Below are positions 7,914 to 14,555 of a stretch of DNA of 18,515 nt, piece by piece. Under the pieces are notes generated by a model, which was given only the letters and a program-made list of their open reading frames with translations, made no database searches and was not told the origin of the DNA. Position numbers and translations under genes: made by a program. Every line of letters starts with the position of its first letter. Position 1 is the first letter of the stretch. Origin of the DNA: Bathyarchaeum sp965602795 (lineage in GTDB: Archaea > Thermoproteota > Bathyarchaeia > Bathyarchaeales > Bathyarchaeaceae); NCBI GenBank assembly GCA_965602795.1, contig CBFCZR010000017.1:1-18515 (forward strand), read 5' to 3'.

Positions 7914-9074
7914 ATGAAACTGGAAACCGGAATCAAGTCTGTCCAAGCTAAAATACAAGAAAACAAACTGATTTTGCGGTCAAAGACCCCGCTGAAAGTT
8001 TTAAGCTCTGCTGTTCTAAATGGCGGCCTGCAGGAAGCGACGTGTATAGTGAGCGTGCATGTGCCCGAAGAAACTGGTCTCGACATAGACGACGACGTTC
8101 ACAGGGATGCCGGAGACTTCTTGATGGAAGAAACATCGAAACTGGGCATTCCTCAAGACCAGCTTGTGGGAATAATGACTGCCGCGAAGATGAAAAACGT
8201 GGACATAGTAACCAACAAGTTTGAGGACATCACCTTAACTGCGATTGTCACTGCTGGGGTCCATTTTGCAGCCACTGCTGGCGACGACATCGCCTCAAAA
8301 CAGAGTGCTTTTCCTCCTATGAAATGGGGCACCATCAACATTGTTGTGTTGGTTGACGGCGATTTGACAGATAGCTGCATGGTCAACGCAATAAGCACAG
8401 TTGCGGAAGCTAAAACGGTTGCGTTGAGGGAGTTGGATGTTAGGAGCCGTTTTTCTGGCGAGGTTGCAACTGGAACGGTTACGGACAGCATTGTGTTAGC
8501 TTGCACAAAGAGGGGACGGAAGATAGCGTATGCTGGAACTGCCACACCGTTGGGAGAGCTGATTGGAAAGTCTGTGCGGGAAGCAGTGAAGAAGGCTCTT
8601 CGCAATCAGGAGAACATAGTTTCTGATAGGTCTCTTACGCGGAGGCTGAAGGAGAGAGGTATAACGGTTGAAAACATGACCACTCTTTTTTCGCAGATTA
8701 GCTCTATCCTCGATTCGAACCCTGAGAAGCGGAGGCAGTTTATGGAGGAGGTTGAGCAGGTTTTGTGTGACCAGAACATCGCGGCGCTGGTTATTGCAGG
8801 GCTCAGGCTTGATGAAGATGCGAAGACGGGTTTGATTCCTGAGAATCCAGCCAATGAGTATGGTCGAAATTTTGTGCTCAGCAAAATTCTTCAGAAAGCT
8901 GTGACAGACTATCTGTCGAAGGAGCAAACGTCATACAAATACGTTAGACCCGACTATCTCAGCTCGGTCTTCGCGGAGAAAATGGGTTGGTTTACCCGAA
9001 GCATCCTCTCCGCTGTTATGTATTCTGTTTATTCGAATGTTCTCGGGAACAAATCAGAAAAGCAGAAAGAATAA
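7914..9074 (+). CDS. cbiS: CbiZ-CobZ fusion: adenosylcobinamide amidohydrolase / α-ribazole phosphatase (CbiS type)
   Basis: A 386-residue protein. Residues 1 to about 225 are a CbiZ domain: LSSAVLNGGLQEA, TAGVHFAATAGDD, GTINIVVLVDG, ATGTVTDSIVLA. CbiZ removes the aminopropanol arm from adenosylcobinamide to give adenosylcobyric acid, the archaeal salvage entry into cobamide synthesis. Residues about 240-386 resemble the PgpA-like CobZ phosphatase: ERGITVENM…, a VEQVLCDQNIAALVIAGLRLDE block and a C-terminal helical part. CobZ dephosphorylates α-ribazole phosphate to make the lower ligand. Fusion of the two is known in some methanogens as CbiS. The CobZ half is the weaker call, because its acidic active-site residues were not checked against a structure. 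The start ATG has AAGGAAAG upstream. CobS, which uses α-ribazole, is encoded nearby on the other strand. Confidence 0.82.
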   Translation: MKLETGIKSVQAKIQENKLILRSKTPLKVLSSAVLNGGLQEATCIVSVHVPEETGLDIDDDVHRDAGDFLMEETSKLGIPQDQLVGIMTAAKMKNVDIVTNKFEDITLTAIVTAGVHFAATAGDDIASKQSAFPPMKWGTINIVVLVDGDLTDSCMVNAISTVAEAKTVALRELDVRSRFSGEVATGTVTDSIVLACTKRGRKIAYAGTATPLGELIGKSVREAVKKALRNQENIVSDRSLTRRLKERGITVENMTTLFSQISSILDSNPEKRRQFMEEVEQVLCDQNIAALVIAGLRLDEDAKTGLIPENPANEYGRNFVLSKILQKAVTDYLSKEQTSYKYVRPDYLSSVFAEKMGWFTRSILSAVMYSVYSNVLGNKSEKQKE

Positions 9075-9125
9075 GCACAAACCATTCTCTTGCATGCTGT
9101 CTTGTTTTTCGATGTCGGTAGCAAT

Positions 9126-9137
9126 GCTTAAATATCC
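9126..9137 (+). promoter_or_regulatory. TATA-like box for paralogue B
   Basis: GCTTAAATATCC lies about 42 nt upstream of the TTG start at 9177, a normal archaeal distance for a short leader. Confidence 0.45.
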
Positions 9138-9176
9138 AACTTAAGGTAGTTCCACGCTCCGAAAGAGGAATCAACT

Positions 9177-10079
9177 TTGAAGTTCGGAATGTTCATTTAT
9201 GAGCCTACACCTGTTGAAGGGTTCGACCTTCAGGTTTATCGCCTTAAATCAGAAAGAGGAATAGTTGGAACCCCAAACCCTGAAATGACCACCAACATCG
9301 CCTGCTTCGGCGACAACAACATGGCAGCCAAGCATCCAGACTGGGTTCAAATGTCCAAAGATGGACCTGCACTGCGGACAAACAAGAAGTACAATTTCAG
9401 ATGGGACATCGTATGCAACCACGAAAAACAGATGGTCGACCGCATGCTTGACATGATCGAAGACACGGCAGAAAAAACCAAAGGAATAACCTTGAGCAGC
9501 ATGCACTACGCAGACCACGGATTCTGCACCTGCCCCAGATGCAAAGAGGCATACGAGAAAAGCGGGTTGGATTGGCTGGAGTGGAGAGCACAAACAGTCA
9601 CCGACTTCATAAAAAGCGCAAAAGAACGGGTGAAGAATAAACCGTTCTATGTTGGGTTGCTTCCCGACGCGGTCAACTCTTATGAAAGGTTCGGTTTTGA
9701 CTTTGATGCTCTAGCCGAGTATGCAGATGCCTTTATTGTTCCGCACTGGTCCCGAAGCTACGCAACCCCTTGGCATTTTGAGACTATGTCTCGGGCGTTC
9801 AAGAAGGTGCTGAAGAAGCCTGTGTATCCGGGGCTGTATATTCGTGGACCTGGAGATGACCCGAACGAGGTTGAGAAGCCTGCGCAGATAATCAAGACAG
9901 CGTGCCGCATAGCAAGAACGGGAGTAGACGGGCTTATTTTCTTGGCGGGAACTGCCGCAATAATGAAGGATTTCCAGAAAGCTGCCGTGGAAAACGTGAA
10001 ACTCCGCGAAGAGCTGGAAGGCTACGGAGGCAAACCTGTCCTAGACCTCATAGACAGATGGGAAAGCATAATCCAATAA
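9177..10079 (+). CDS. GH42/GHL-like barrel protein with CxCxxC zinc site, paralogue B
   Basis: A 300-residue protein and the middle member of the three-paralogue family. Conserved: KHPDW (52-56), Cys80 in WDIVCN, MHYADHGFC with Cys117, Cys119 and Cys122, SGLDWLEWRAQTVTDFI, PD…RFGFDFDALAEY, and GPGDDPNEVEKP shared with paralogue C. The HPDW block, followed by a strand and CxCxxC, is the pattern of GH42/GHL6/DUF4015-type barrels in which four cysteines hold zinc. No signal peptide, so cytoplasmic. Catalytic carboxylates cannot be assigned with certainty. Start TTG at 9177 with AGAGG about eight nt upstream; this start matches the others' N-termini. It lies 102 nt after the cbiS-like gene on the same strand with its own TATA candidate, and is followed by a palindromic repeat. 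Confidence 0.75.
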   Translation: MKFGMFIYEPTPVEGFDLQVYRLKSERGIVGTPNPEMTTNIACFGDNNMAAKHPDWVQMSKDGPALRTNKKYNFRWDIVCNHEKQMVDRMLDMIEDTAEKTKGITLSSMHYADHGFCTCPRCKEAYEKSGLDWLEWRAQTVTDFIKSAKERVKNKPFYVGLLPDAVNSYERFGFDFDALAEYADAFIVPHWSRSYATPWHFETMSRAFKKVLKKPVYPGLYIRGPGDDPNEVEKPAQIIKTACRIARTGVDGLIFLAGTAAIMKDFQKAAVENVKLREELEGYGGKPVLDLIDRWESIIQ

Positions 10080-10150
10080 CACACCCCTCTTTTAACCCAT
10101 ACTTCTTTCGTTATCCAACTGTAGTAGATGATTTTATGTTCTGGAAGACA

Positions 10151-10226
10151 GAAAAAAACTGTTTTTCAACATGAAGTATTATTAGGAGCCTAATAGCAGA
10201 AGATTGTTGAAAACATGCACTTTTTC
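10151..10226. repeat. Palindromic repeat element, copy 1
   Basis: A nested inverted repeat of about 75 bp. The outer arms are CTGTTTTTCAACA (10159-10171) and TGTTGAAAACA (10205-10215), with GAAAAA / TTTTTC at the outer ends. The core is a palindrome, TATTAGGAGCCTAATA (10180-10195). A related copy in inverted orientation lies at 14470-14532. It sits in the gap between paralogue B and cobS, which converge. It could be a transcription terminator, a regulator site or a small non-autonomous mobile element; no transposase is near. Confidence 0.7.
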
Positions 10227-10272
10227 AGGAAATCAGCAGATACTGCATCTTCAATGTGCTTAGCGTCTGTTT

Positions 10273-11028
10273 CTAAGCCATAACGGCAACCATCACAATA
10301 AGAGCGATTGCCCTGTTGATTTCGTTTGTGGCTCCCATAACGTCTCCGGTTACACACTTCAAAGTCTTATTAGCGTAAGAACCCAAAACCGCCACAGCAA
10401 CACCCATCACAACAAGAACCCAAACAAAAGCGAAACCCACCAAAACTAAACCCACCACCGCACACAAAAGCAAAGAACAAAACGCCTCCAGATGCTTCTT
10501 CTCCATTGACTCAACCACAAAATATCCCATACCCTTGTATTCCGGCTTCTTTCCCACGTAGGCAGTCAAAACCATGCTTTCCTTAGCCACAACCTCAGCA
10601 ACCACCGCTGCCTTCAAGATTTCTACGCCAGAAAACTGTCCGAAAGCCAAACCGGTCAAGGCAAGAACTATGACTCCAGATGCCACAGCCGCTGCACCCG
10701 TGTACATGTCATGCATAACCTCCAGCCTCCGCTTGGTGTCGCCCCTAGCCATCGCCGCGTCACTCAAATCCAATAAACCATCTAGATGATGAAAACCCGT
10801 CAGAAGCTGTATGCCAACTAAGACAAGGAAACCCGAAATCGAGTCAGGCAAAAAGAGGTTTGATGCAAAACCTGCTGCCCCCGCAACAGCGCCTATCACC
10901 AGGCCCACTAGGGGGCAAAGAAAAAAGTATTTGGATATCACTTCGATTGATTCCATTCCAACGGGCACAATGGTTAAGAAACCGAATAAACCCTTCAAAC
11001 CTTTGATTACCAACCGCAGCACCTTCAA
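10273..11028 (-). CDS. cobS: Adenosylcobinamide-GDP ribazoletransferase (cobalamin synthase CobS)
   Basis: A 251-residue polytopic membrane protein with the CobS signature TGFHHLDGLLDLSDA (residues 77-91), ARGDTKRRLEVMHD and TGAAAVA. Toward the end comes GDVMGATNEINRAIALI, the second conserved block. CobS joins adenosylcobinamide-GDP to α-ribazole (or its phosphate) at the membrane, the last assembly step of the cobamide coenzyme. Length agrees with the family. The start is TTG at 11028; an in-frame stop at 11062-11064 leaves only TTG, CTG (11031) or an inner GTG (11022) as starts. Together with the CbiZ-CobZ gene it covers salvage entry, lower-ligand activation and joining; the GTP-dependent step (CobY) is not in the window. 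An AGAACATATGTTCT palindrome lies between its TATA candidate and its start. Confidence 0.9.
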   Translation of the reverse strand: MKVLRLVIKGLKGLFGFLTIVPVGMESIEVISKYFFLCPLVGLVIGAVAGAAGFASNLFLPDSISGFLVLVGIQLLTGFHHLDGLLDLSDAAMARGDTKRRLEVMHDMYTGAAAVASGVIVLALTGLAFGQFSGVEILKAAVVAEVVAKESMVLTAYVGKKPEYKGMGYFVVESMEKKHLEAFCSLLLCAVVGLVLVGFAFVWVLVVMGVAVAVLGSYANKTLKCVTGDVMGATNEINRAIALIVMVAVMA

Positions 11029-11049
11029 CAGCGATACATTTTGCCCTGA

Positions 11050-11063
11050 AGAACATATGTTCT
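11050..11063. promoter_or_regulatory. Perfect 14-bp palindrome in the cobS promoter
   Basis: AGAACATATGTTCT lies between the minus-strand TATA candidate CTTAAAAGA (11073-11081) and the cobS start, so it would cover about the transcription start. This is the usual position for an archaeal repressor operator. The same 173-nt gap also carries the promoter of the corrinoid gene on the other strand. Confidence 0.45.
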
Positions 11064-11157
11064 ATACCTGGTCTTTTAAGTTTGTTCAAGAATTCACGTC
11101 CAAAATAGGGGTATTCCTCGCTTCTACGTTTTCAACAAAAAGCTTATACGAGGGGCT

Positions 11158-11169
11158 GGCTATAAAAAC
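11158..11169 (+). promoter_or_regulatory. TATA box for the corrinoid protein-mtrH operon
   Basis: GGCTATAAAAAC, with the clear TATAAAA at 11161-11167, lies 35-41 nt upstream of the ATG at 11202. One of the better promoter candidates in the window. Confidence 0.55.
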
Positions 11170-11201
11170 CACACCTACTAGGTGAAAAAGAAGGTATCAT
11201 A

Positions 11202-11627
11202 ATGGCTTGGTTAAAATCCATGATGGAAAAAGAACCGCCTGAACCAGAAAACCCAATAGGAACAGTTGTAATCGGCGGCCTCGACCCTGACCCACACACA
11301 ACCCCCAAAGAAATGGTACGAAAAGCTCTTCTGAGAGCCCAATTCAAATGCATTGATGTTGGAAAAAAGGCACCAGCAAACGATTTCGCCACACAAGCAA
11401 AAGTAAACAACGCAGACATAATAGCTGTCTCAATAAACACCACGCTTGCAAAAAACAACATACCCCAGTTGATGGCAGCCATCGAAGGTATGGGACTAAA
11501 AGGCAAAGTTACAGTCATGATTGGTGGCGCAGCTGTAGACAAAAGTGACGCAGATGAAGCAGGTATATTGTTCGGTGCGACCAAAGAAGAAGCTGTAGCC
11601 TTAGCAAAGAAGGCTGTAGGAAAATAG
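11202..11627 (+). CDS. Single-domain corrinoid (B12-binding) protein
   Basis: A 141-residue protein with the Rossmann-like B12-binding fold: TVVIGGLDPDPH, then FKCIDVGKKAP, ADIIAVSINTTL, KVTVMIGGAAV and a final EEAVALAKKAV helix. The base-on ligand histidine is His32 in D30-P-H32-T-T-P35; the family motif is DxHxxG, so the glycine is replaced by proline. Methyltransferase corrinoid proteins (MtaC, MtbC, MttC) carry an N-terminal four-helix cap of about 80-90 residues. It is absent here; only about 18 residues precede the fold, starting at an ATG just behind GAAGGT. It should carry the methyl group on cobalt for the MtrH homologue 44 nt downstream in the same operon, as the capless MtrA does in the Mtr complex, but without a membrane anchor. 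Confidence 0.85.
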   Translation: MAWLKSMMEKEPPEPENPIGTVVIGGLDPDPHTTPKEMVRKALLRAQFKCIDVGKKAPANDFATQAKVNNADIIAVSINTTLAKNNIPQLMAAIEGMGLKGKVTVMIGGAAVDKSDADEAGILFGATKEEAVALAKKAVGK

Positions 11628-11671
11628 GTTCAGCGGTGAATTCCTGAACAAAAACTGAGAAGTGAGACGTA

Positions 11672-12589
11672 ATGTTTAGGTTTAAAAAGGAACAGAAAAT
11701 TATTGAAGCTGGCGGCATCAAACTTGGAGGTCAACCAGGAGAACTCCCCACTGTTTTAACTGCCACAATCTTTTACTCAGGTCACAAGATTGTAGAGGAC
11801 AAAAAGAAGGGAATCTTCGACAAGGCAAAAGCTGAAGCCCTAATCAACAGGATGGACGAGCTTTCTGACATGACAACTAACCCGTTCATCTTGGATGTCG
11901 TAGGAAATAGAGCGGAAGCTTACCAAAATTACCTCGATTTTATCAGCAAAGTAACTGACGCGCCAATGCAGGTCGACGCCATAAGCCCCAAAGTAAGAAT
12001 GGAAACCCTCAAATGGGTACATGAAGTCGGCTTATCCGACAGAATCATCAACAACTCCATCTACCAATACGTCAAAGAGAAAGAGCTGGATAATCTGAAG
12101 GAATGCAACATCAAAGCATCCATCGTCCTATGTGACAACCCTGAAGACGAGAGCGCCAACGCCAAACTTGAGGTTCTGCCCAAAATCCTAGACATGGCAG
12201 ACAGCGCCGGCATAGAAGGTGCACTTATCGACACTGCCATTCCCGCATGGGGAATAGGCGTCGGAGCAGGCGTTAGAGCCATCTACTTGGTCAAAGAGAA
12301 GTTTGGTGACCGCGGAGCAGTTGGAACTGGCATCGGAAACGTAACAGATACGCTCGGATGGATGAAAGGCAACTTCGGCAAAGAGATGAGAAAACCATCA
12401 GCTGCAGCACAAAACGCTATCCTGCCAATTGTGGGAGCCGACTGGATCATGTTTGGACCCATAGAGTTTGCAGAGTTCCTCTTTCCAGTTATTGCAGTAA
12501 TTGACACCTACGTGTTGACTGCAACCGCTGAAATTGGCACCAAACCTGCAATAGAGGGCATGCATCCTCTATTCAAAACTATGGCCTAA
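11672..12589 (+). CDS. mtrH: Tetrahydromethanopterin S-methyltransferase subunit H homologue (MtrH)
   Basis: A 305-residue protein that follows the MtrH pattern throughout: FRFKKEQKIIEAGGIKLGGQ, PTVLTATIFYSGHKIVED, KGIFDKAKAEALINR, ELSDMTTNPFILDVVG, then VGADWIMFGPIEFAEFLFP. MtrH is the pterin-dependent TIM-barrel methyltransferase that moves methyl between tetrahydromethanopterin and a corrinoid. In methanogens it serves MtrA in the membrane complex. No mtrA-G genes are here; instead a soluble corrinoid protein precedes it in the same operon, the arrangement seen for MtrH-like enzymes that feed methyl groups from other donors into the tetrahydropterin pathway. ATG start at 11672 after AAGTGAGACGTA. 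A terminator-like hairpin follows it at 12612-12641. Confidence 0.92.
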   Translation: MFRFKKEQKIIEAGGIKLGGQPGELPTVLTATIFYSGHKIVEDKKKGIFDKAKAEALINRMDELSDMTTNPFILDVVGNRAEAYQNYLDFISKVTDAPMQVDAISPKVRMETLKWVHEVGLSDRIINNSIYQYVKEKELDNLKECNIKASIVLCDNPEDESANAKLEVLPKILDMADSAGIEGALIDTAIPAWGIGVGAGVRAIYLVKEKFGDRGAVGTGIGNVTDTLGWMKGNFGKEMRKPSAAAQNAILPIVGADWIMFGPIEFAEFLFPVIAVIDTYVLTATAEIGTKPAIEGMHPLFKTMA

Positions 12590-12611
12590 ACAGAGAAACC
12601 ACAGTTTTTTC

Positions 12612-12641
12612 CACGGGCTTCACGCCCCCTTTATTTTTTTT
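12612..12641 (+). terminator. Hairpin plus T-run after mtrH
   Basis: GGGC-TTCAC-GCCC (12615-12627) is followed by CCTTTATTTTTTTT. The hairpin with its long T-run, 23 nt behind the mtrH stop, fits a factor-independent terminator. Confidence 0.6.
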
Positions 12642-12732
12642 CAGACTTCTAGTCTTCCCGTAGCCACTCAACCAGTTTGGTTAGGGAATTAGGCTTTTAT
12701 GTGAACCTGACAATAAGGGAGTTGGTGCACAC

Positions 12733-13302
12733 ATGTCATCTCTAGAAACAGTTATCTTAGACATCTTGGAGACGAAGCAGCCGAGGAACGTGAAAGAGCT
12801 GGTTAAGCTAGTTCAAGAGCAAGCTGAAGCCAATTTAGATGACATCAAAAAAGCAGTGAAGAAGCTTCACCGAAAGGGATTGGTGGCGCTTGAGGAGCCA
12901 ACACCCAATAAAGAAAGTTTCGTCAGCTTCTTGTCTCCTAGGAACAGCCGCTGGTTCTGGCTTGTCATAGGCGCATCAGTTCTTTCGTTCATCTCGATTC
13001 TGTTCATTCCTGAAACCGGAACACCGTTATCCTATATACGTTACATCTTTGCCTTCATTCTCGTAGCCTTTCTGCCTGGCTACTGCCTAACCGAAACACT
13101 ATTCCCCAGAGAAGATGCGCTGGACATAATCGAAAGATTCACCTTCGCCATTGGATTAAGCTTCGCCGTCACCGCTCTGGTAGGGTTATTCCTGAGTTTC
13201 TCTTCGCTTAGTTTAACTTTGGGAACAGCGCTTCCGGCTTTGGGTTTCCTAGTGATTGTTTTGGCGGTCGTCGCCTTGATTCGAAAATACGTAAATCGGT
13301 AA
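12733..13302 (+). CDS. Winged-helix / DUF1616-type membrane protein
   Basis: A 189-residue protein with two parts. Residues 1 to about 55 form a winged-helix-like domain (ILETKQPRNVKELVKLV … DDIKKAVKKLHRKGLVAL). Residues about 73-183 hold four transmembrane helices (73-92, 101-121, 136-157, 163-183) with the sequence YIRYIFAFILVAFLPGYCLTETLFP and ERFTFAIGLSFAVTALVGL that marks DUF1616 membrane proteins of archaea. The function of DUF1616 is unknown; the HTH could be a DNA-binding or protein-binding module held at the membrane. ATG start with AAGGGAG upstream and a TTTTAT box at about 12694-12701. It is separated from mtrH by a terminator, so probably its own unit, and it converges with paralogue C. 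Confidence 0.7.
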   Translation: MSSLETVILDILETKQPRNVKELVKLVQEQAEANLDDIKKAVKKLHRKGLVALEEPTPNKESFVSFLSPRNSRWFWLVIGASVLSFISILFIPETGTPLSYIRYIFAFILVAFLPGYCLTETLFPREDALDIIERFTFAIGLSFAVTALVGLFLSFSSLSLTLGTALPALGFLVIVLAVVALIRKYVNR

Positions 13303-13353
13303 ACTCCTTCTAGCCTGTAACCTGAGAGAAAAAAGGCTGCTTGGTAAAGAGGA

Positions 13354-13380
13354 TAAAAAAGAAGAAAAAGGCTGAAGCCT
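13354..13380 (-). terminator. Hairpin plus T-rich tract after paralogue C
   Basis: On the minus strand AGGC-TTCA-GCCT (13369-13380) is followed by TTTTCTTCTTTTTT, a few tens of nt behind the stop of paralogue C. The reverse side could serve the converging DUF1616 gene less well. Confidence 0.45.
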
Positions 13381-13405
13381 ATGTTGAAGATTTGTGGATT
13401 CTGGT

Positions 13406-14308
13406 CTAGAAGAGTTTGTCCCATCTGTTGAACAGGTCGAGCGCTGGTTGACCGCCGTAGTCGCTTAGTGAATCTCTGTATTCGCCCATTTGGGTTACTG
13501 CCTTCTGGAAGTTCACCATGCTCTCTGCGACGTCTGCAAGGTAGATGATGCCGTCGATTCCTGTTCTCATCACGCGAACCGAAACTCGGATTAGCTGGTC
13601 TACTGGCGGGCAGTGAGCGGGGTCGTCTCCTGGACCGCAAACATAAATGTTGGAGTACACCGGCTTCTCCGGGAAGATTCTTCTGAACGCACGTGCAATC
13701 ATCTCCCAATACCATGAGGTTGCGTAGTTCTGGGAGAACATGACAATGTTGAATGCGTCGCATATCTTGTAGAGTTCAGGGAAGTCCATGCCGAAGCGGT
13801 GGTCTGCGTTCGCTGGGTCTGGAAGCACCGCTAGTACCAGTTTTGTTTTCACGCGGTCTTTTACGTCTTTGATGAAGTCTGTGATGATTTTGTTGCGCCA
13901 TGTGAACCAGTCTAGTCCGCTTTCTTTCCATAGTTTGTTGCACCGGTCGCAGGTGCAGTGTCCGTGGTCGGCGAAGTGCCAGCTGTTCAGGAAGATTGGC
14001 TGGTTTGTCTCCTCAACCGTTTTTTCGATGTAGTCCAGTTGTTCTGCTCTGAATTCTGGCTGTGTTGGGCATAGGATGTCCCAGTGGAGGTTGTATTGGT
14101 TGTTTCCTCTTACTGCTCTGCCGCGTTTTGACTCGGAAACCCAGTCTGGGTGTGCGCGGGCGGACACGTTGTCTCCGAAGACTGCAATGTTGTTCCACAT
14201 GTCAGGTTGTGGTGTTCCGCGTCTTCCTGTTTCTGGTTTCAGTCGGTACACGTCGAAGTCGAATCCTTCAAGCTTCTTTGCATCAAAGAGATAATTACCA
14301 AATTCCAT
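13406..14308 (-). CDS. GH42/GHL-like barrel protein with CxCxxC zinc site, paralogue C
   Basis: A 300-residue protein, clearly homologous to paralogue B along its length: EGFDFDVYRLKPETGRRGTP, AHPDW, Cys80 in WDILCP, WHFADHGHCTCDRC, ESGLDWFTWR, PDPANADHRFGMDF, GPGDDP and a C-terminal YGGQPALDLFNRWD. The four cysteines of the putative zinc site are kept. No signal peptide. The reaction is not known; the fold class suggests a hydrolase-like TIM barrel, with other chemistry possible. Two ATGs lie close together; the second, at 14308, has GAGGT six nt upstream and gives an N-terminus matching the paralogues (MEFGNYLF). The clear TATA box CTTATATAAC (14350-14359) lies 42 nt upstream. The operon neighbour is missing: it stands alone between a convergent DUF1616 gene and the tRNA-Leu. 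Confidence 0.75.
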   Translation of the reverse strand: MEFGNYLFDAKKLEGFDFDVYRLKPETGRRGTPQPDMWNNIAVFGDNVSARAHPDWVSESKRGRAVRGNNQYNLHWDILCPTQPEFRAEQLDYIEKTVEETNQPIFLNSWHFADHGHCTCDRCNKLWKESGLDWFTWRNKIITDFIKDVKDRVKTKLVLAVLPDPANADHRFGMDFPELYKICDAFNIVMFSQNYATSWYWEMIARAFRRIFPEKPVYSNIYVCGPGDDPAHCPPVDQLIRVSVRVMRTGIDGIIYLADVAESMVNFQKAVTQMGEYRDSLSDYGGQPALDLFNRWDKLF

Positions 14309-14348
14309 ACTCATACCTCGTTCTAAAGCTGCAAAATACTTCTATGCA

Positions 14349-14362
14349 GGTTATATAAGCTT
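14349..14362 (-). promoter_or_regulatory. TATA box for paralogue C
   Basis: Minus-strand AAGCTTATATAACC with the purine-rich AAAGC in front fits BRE plus TATA; it lies 42-50 nt upstream of the ATG at 14308. Confidence 0.55.
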
Positions 14363-14469
14363 TGCTTCAACAACCAAAAAAACACGTAACACAAAATCCA
14401 TCTTACGCTCCACTCCGAGGAGCACTATTTCACCCTCAACAAACACATACTTTAGTTTTTTAGCAAGGG

Positions 14470-14532
14470 AAAACACTGTTTTCAACAATACGCTGTTATT
14501 AGCCTCCTAATATGATTGTAGAAACGTGTTTT
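14470..14532. repeat. Palindromic repeat element, copy 2 (inverted)
   Basis: Same architecture as the element at 10151-10226, in opposite orientation. The left arm AAAACACTGTTTTCAACAAT (14470-14489) matches the reverse complement of the right arm, which reads ATTGTAGAAACGTGTTTT (14515-14532). The core TATTAGCCTCCTAATA (14497-14512) differs from the reverse complement of the copy-1 core at one of 16 positions, and the arm GTTTTCAACAAT is identical to copy 1 over 12 nt. It lies between the tRNA-Leu 3' end and the paralogue C promoter. Confidence 0.7.
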
Positions 14533-14555
14533 AGACCTCTAAAAACCTTCGATGG

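Noticed and set aside
8153..8927. Minus-strand frames inside the CbiZ-CobZ gene
   Set aside because: Shadows of a gene with full family motifs on the plus strand.
11028..11202. Cobalamin riboswitch before cobS or the corrinoid gene
   Set aside because: No B12-box-like sequence and too little leader between TATA candidates and starts.
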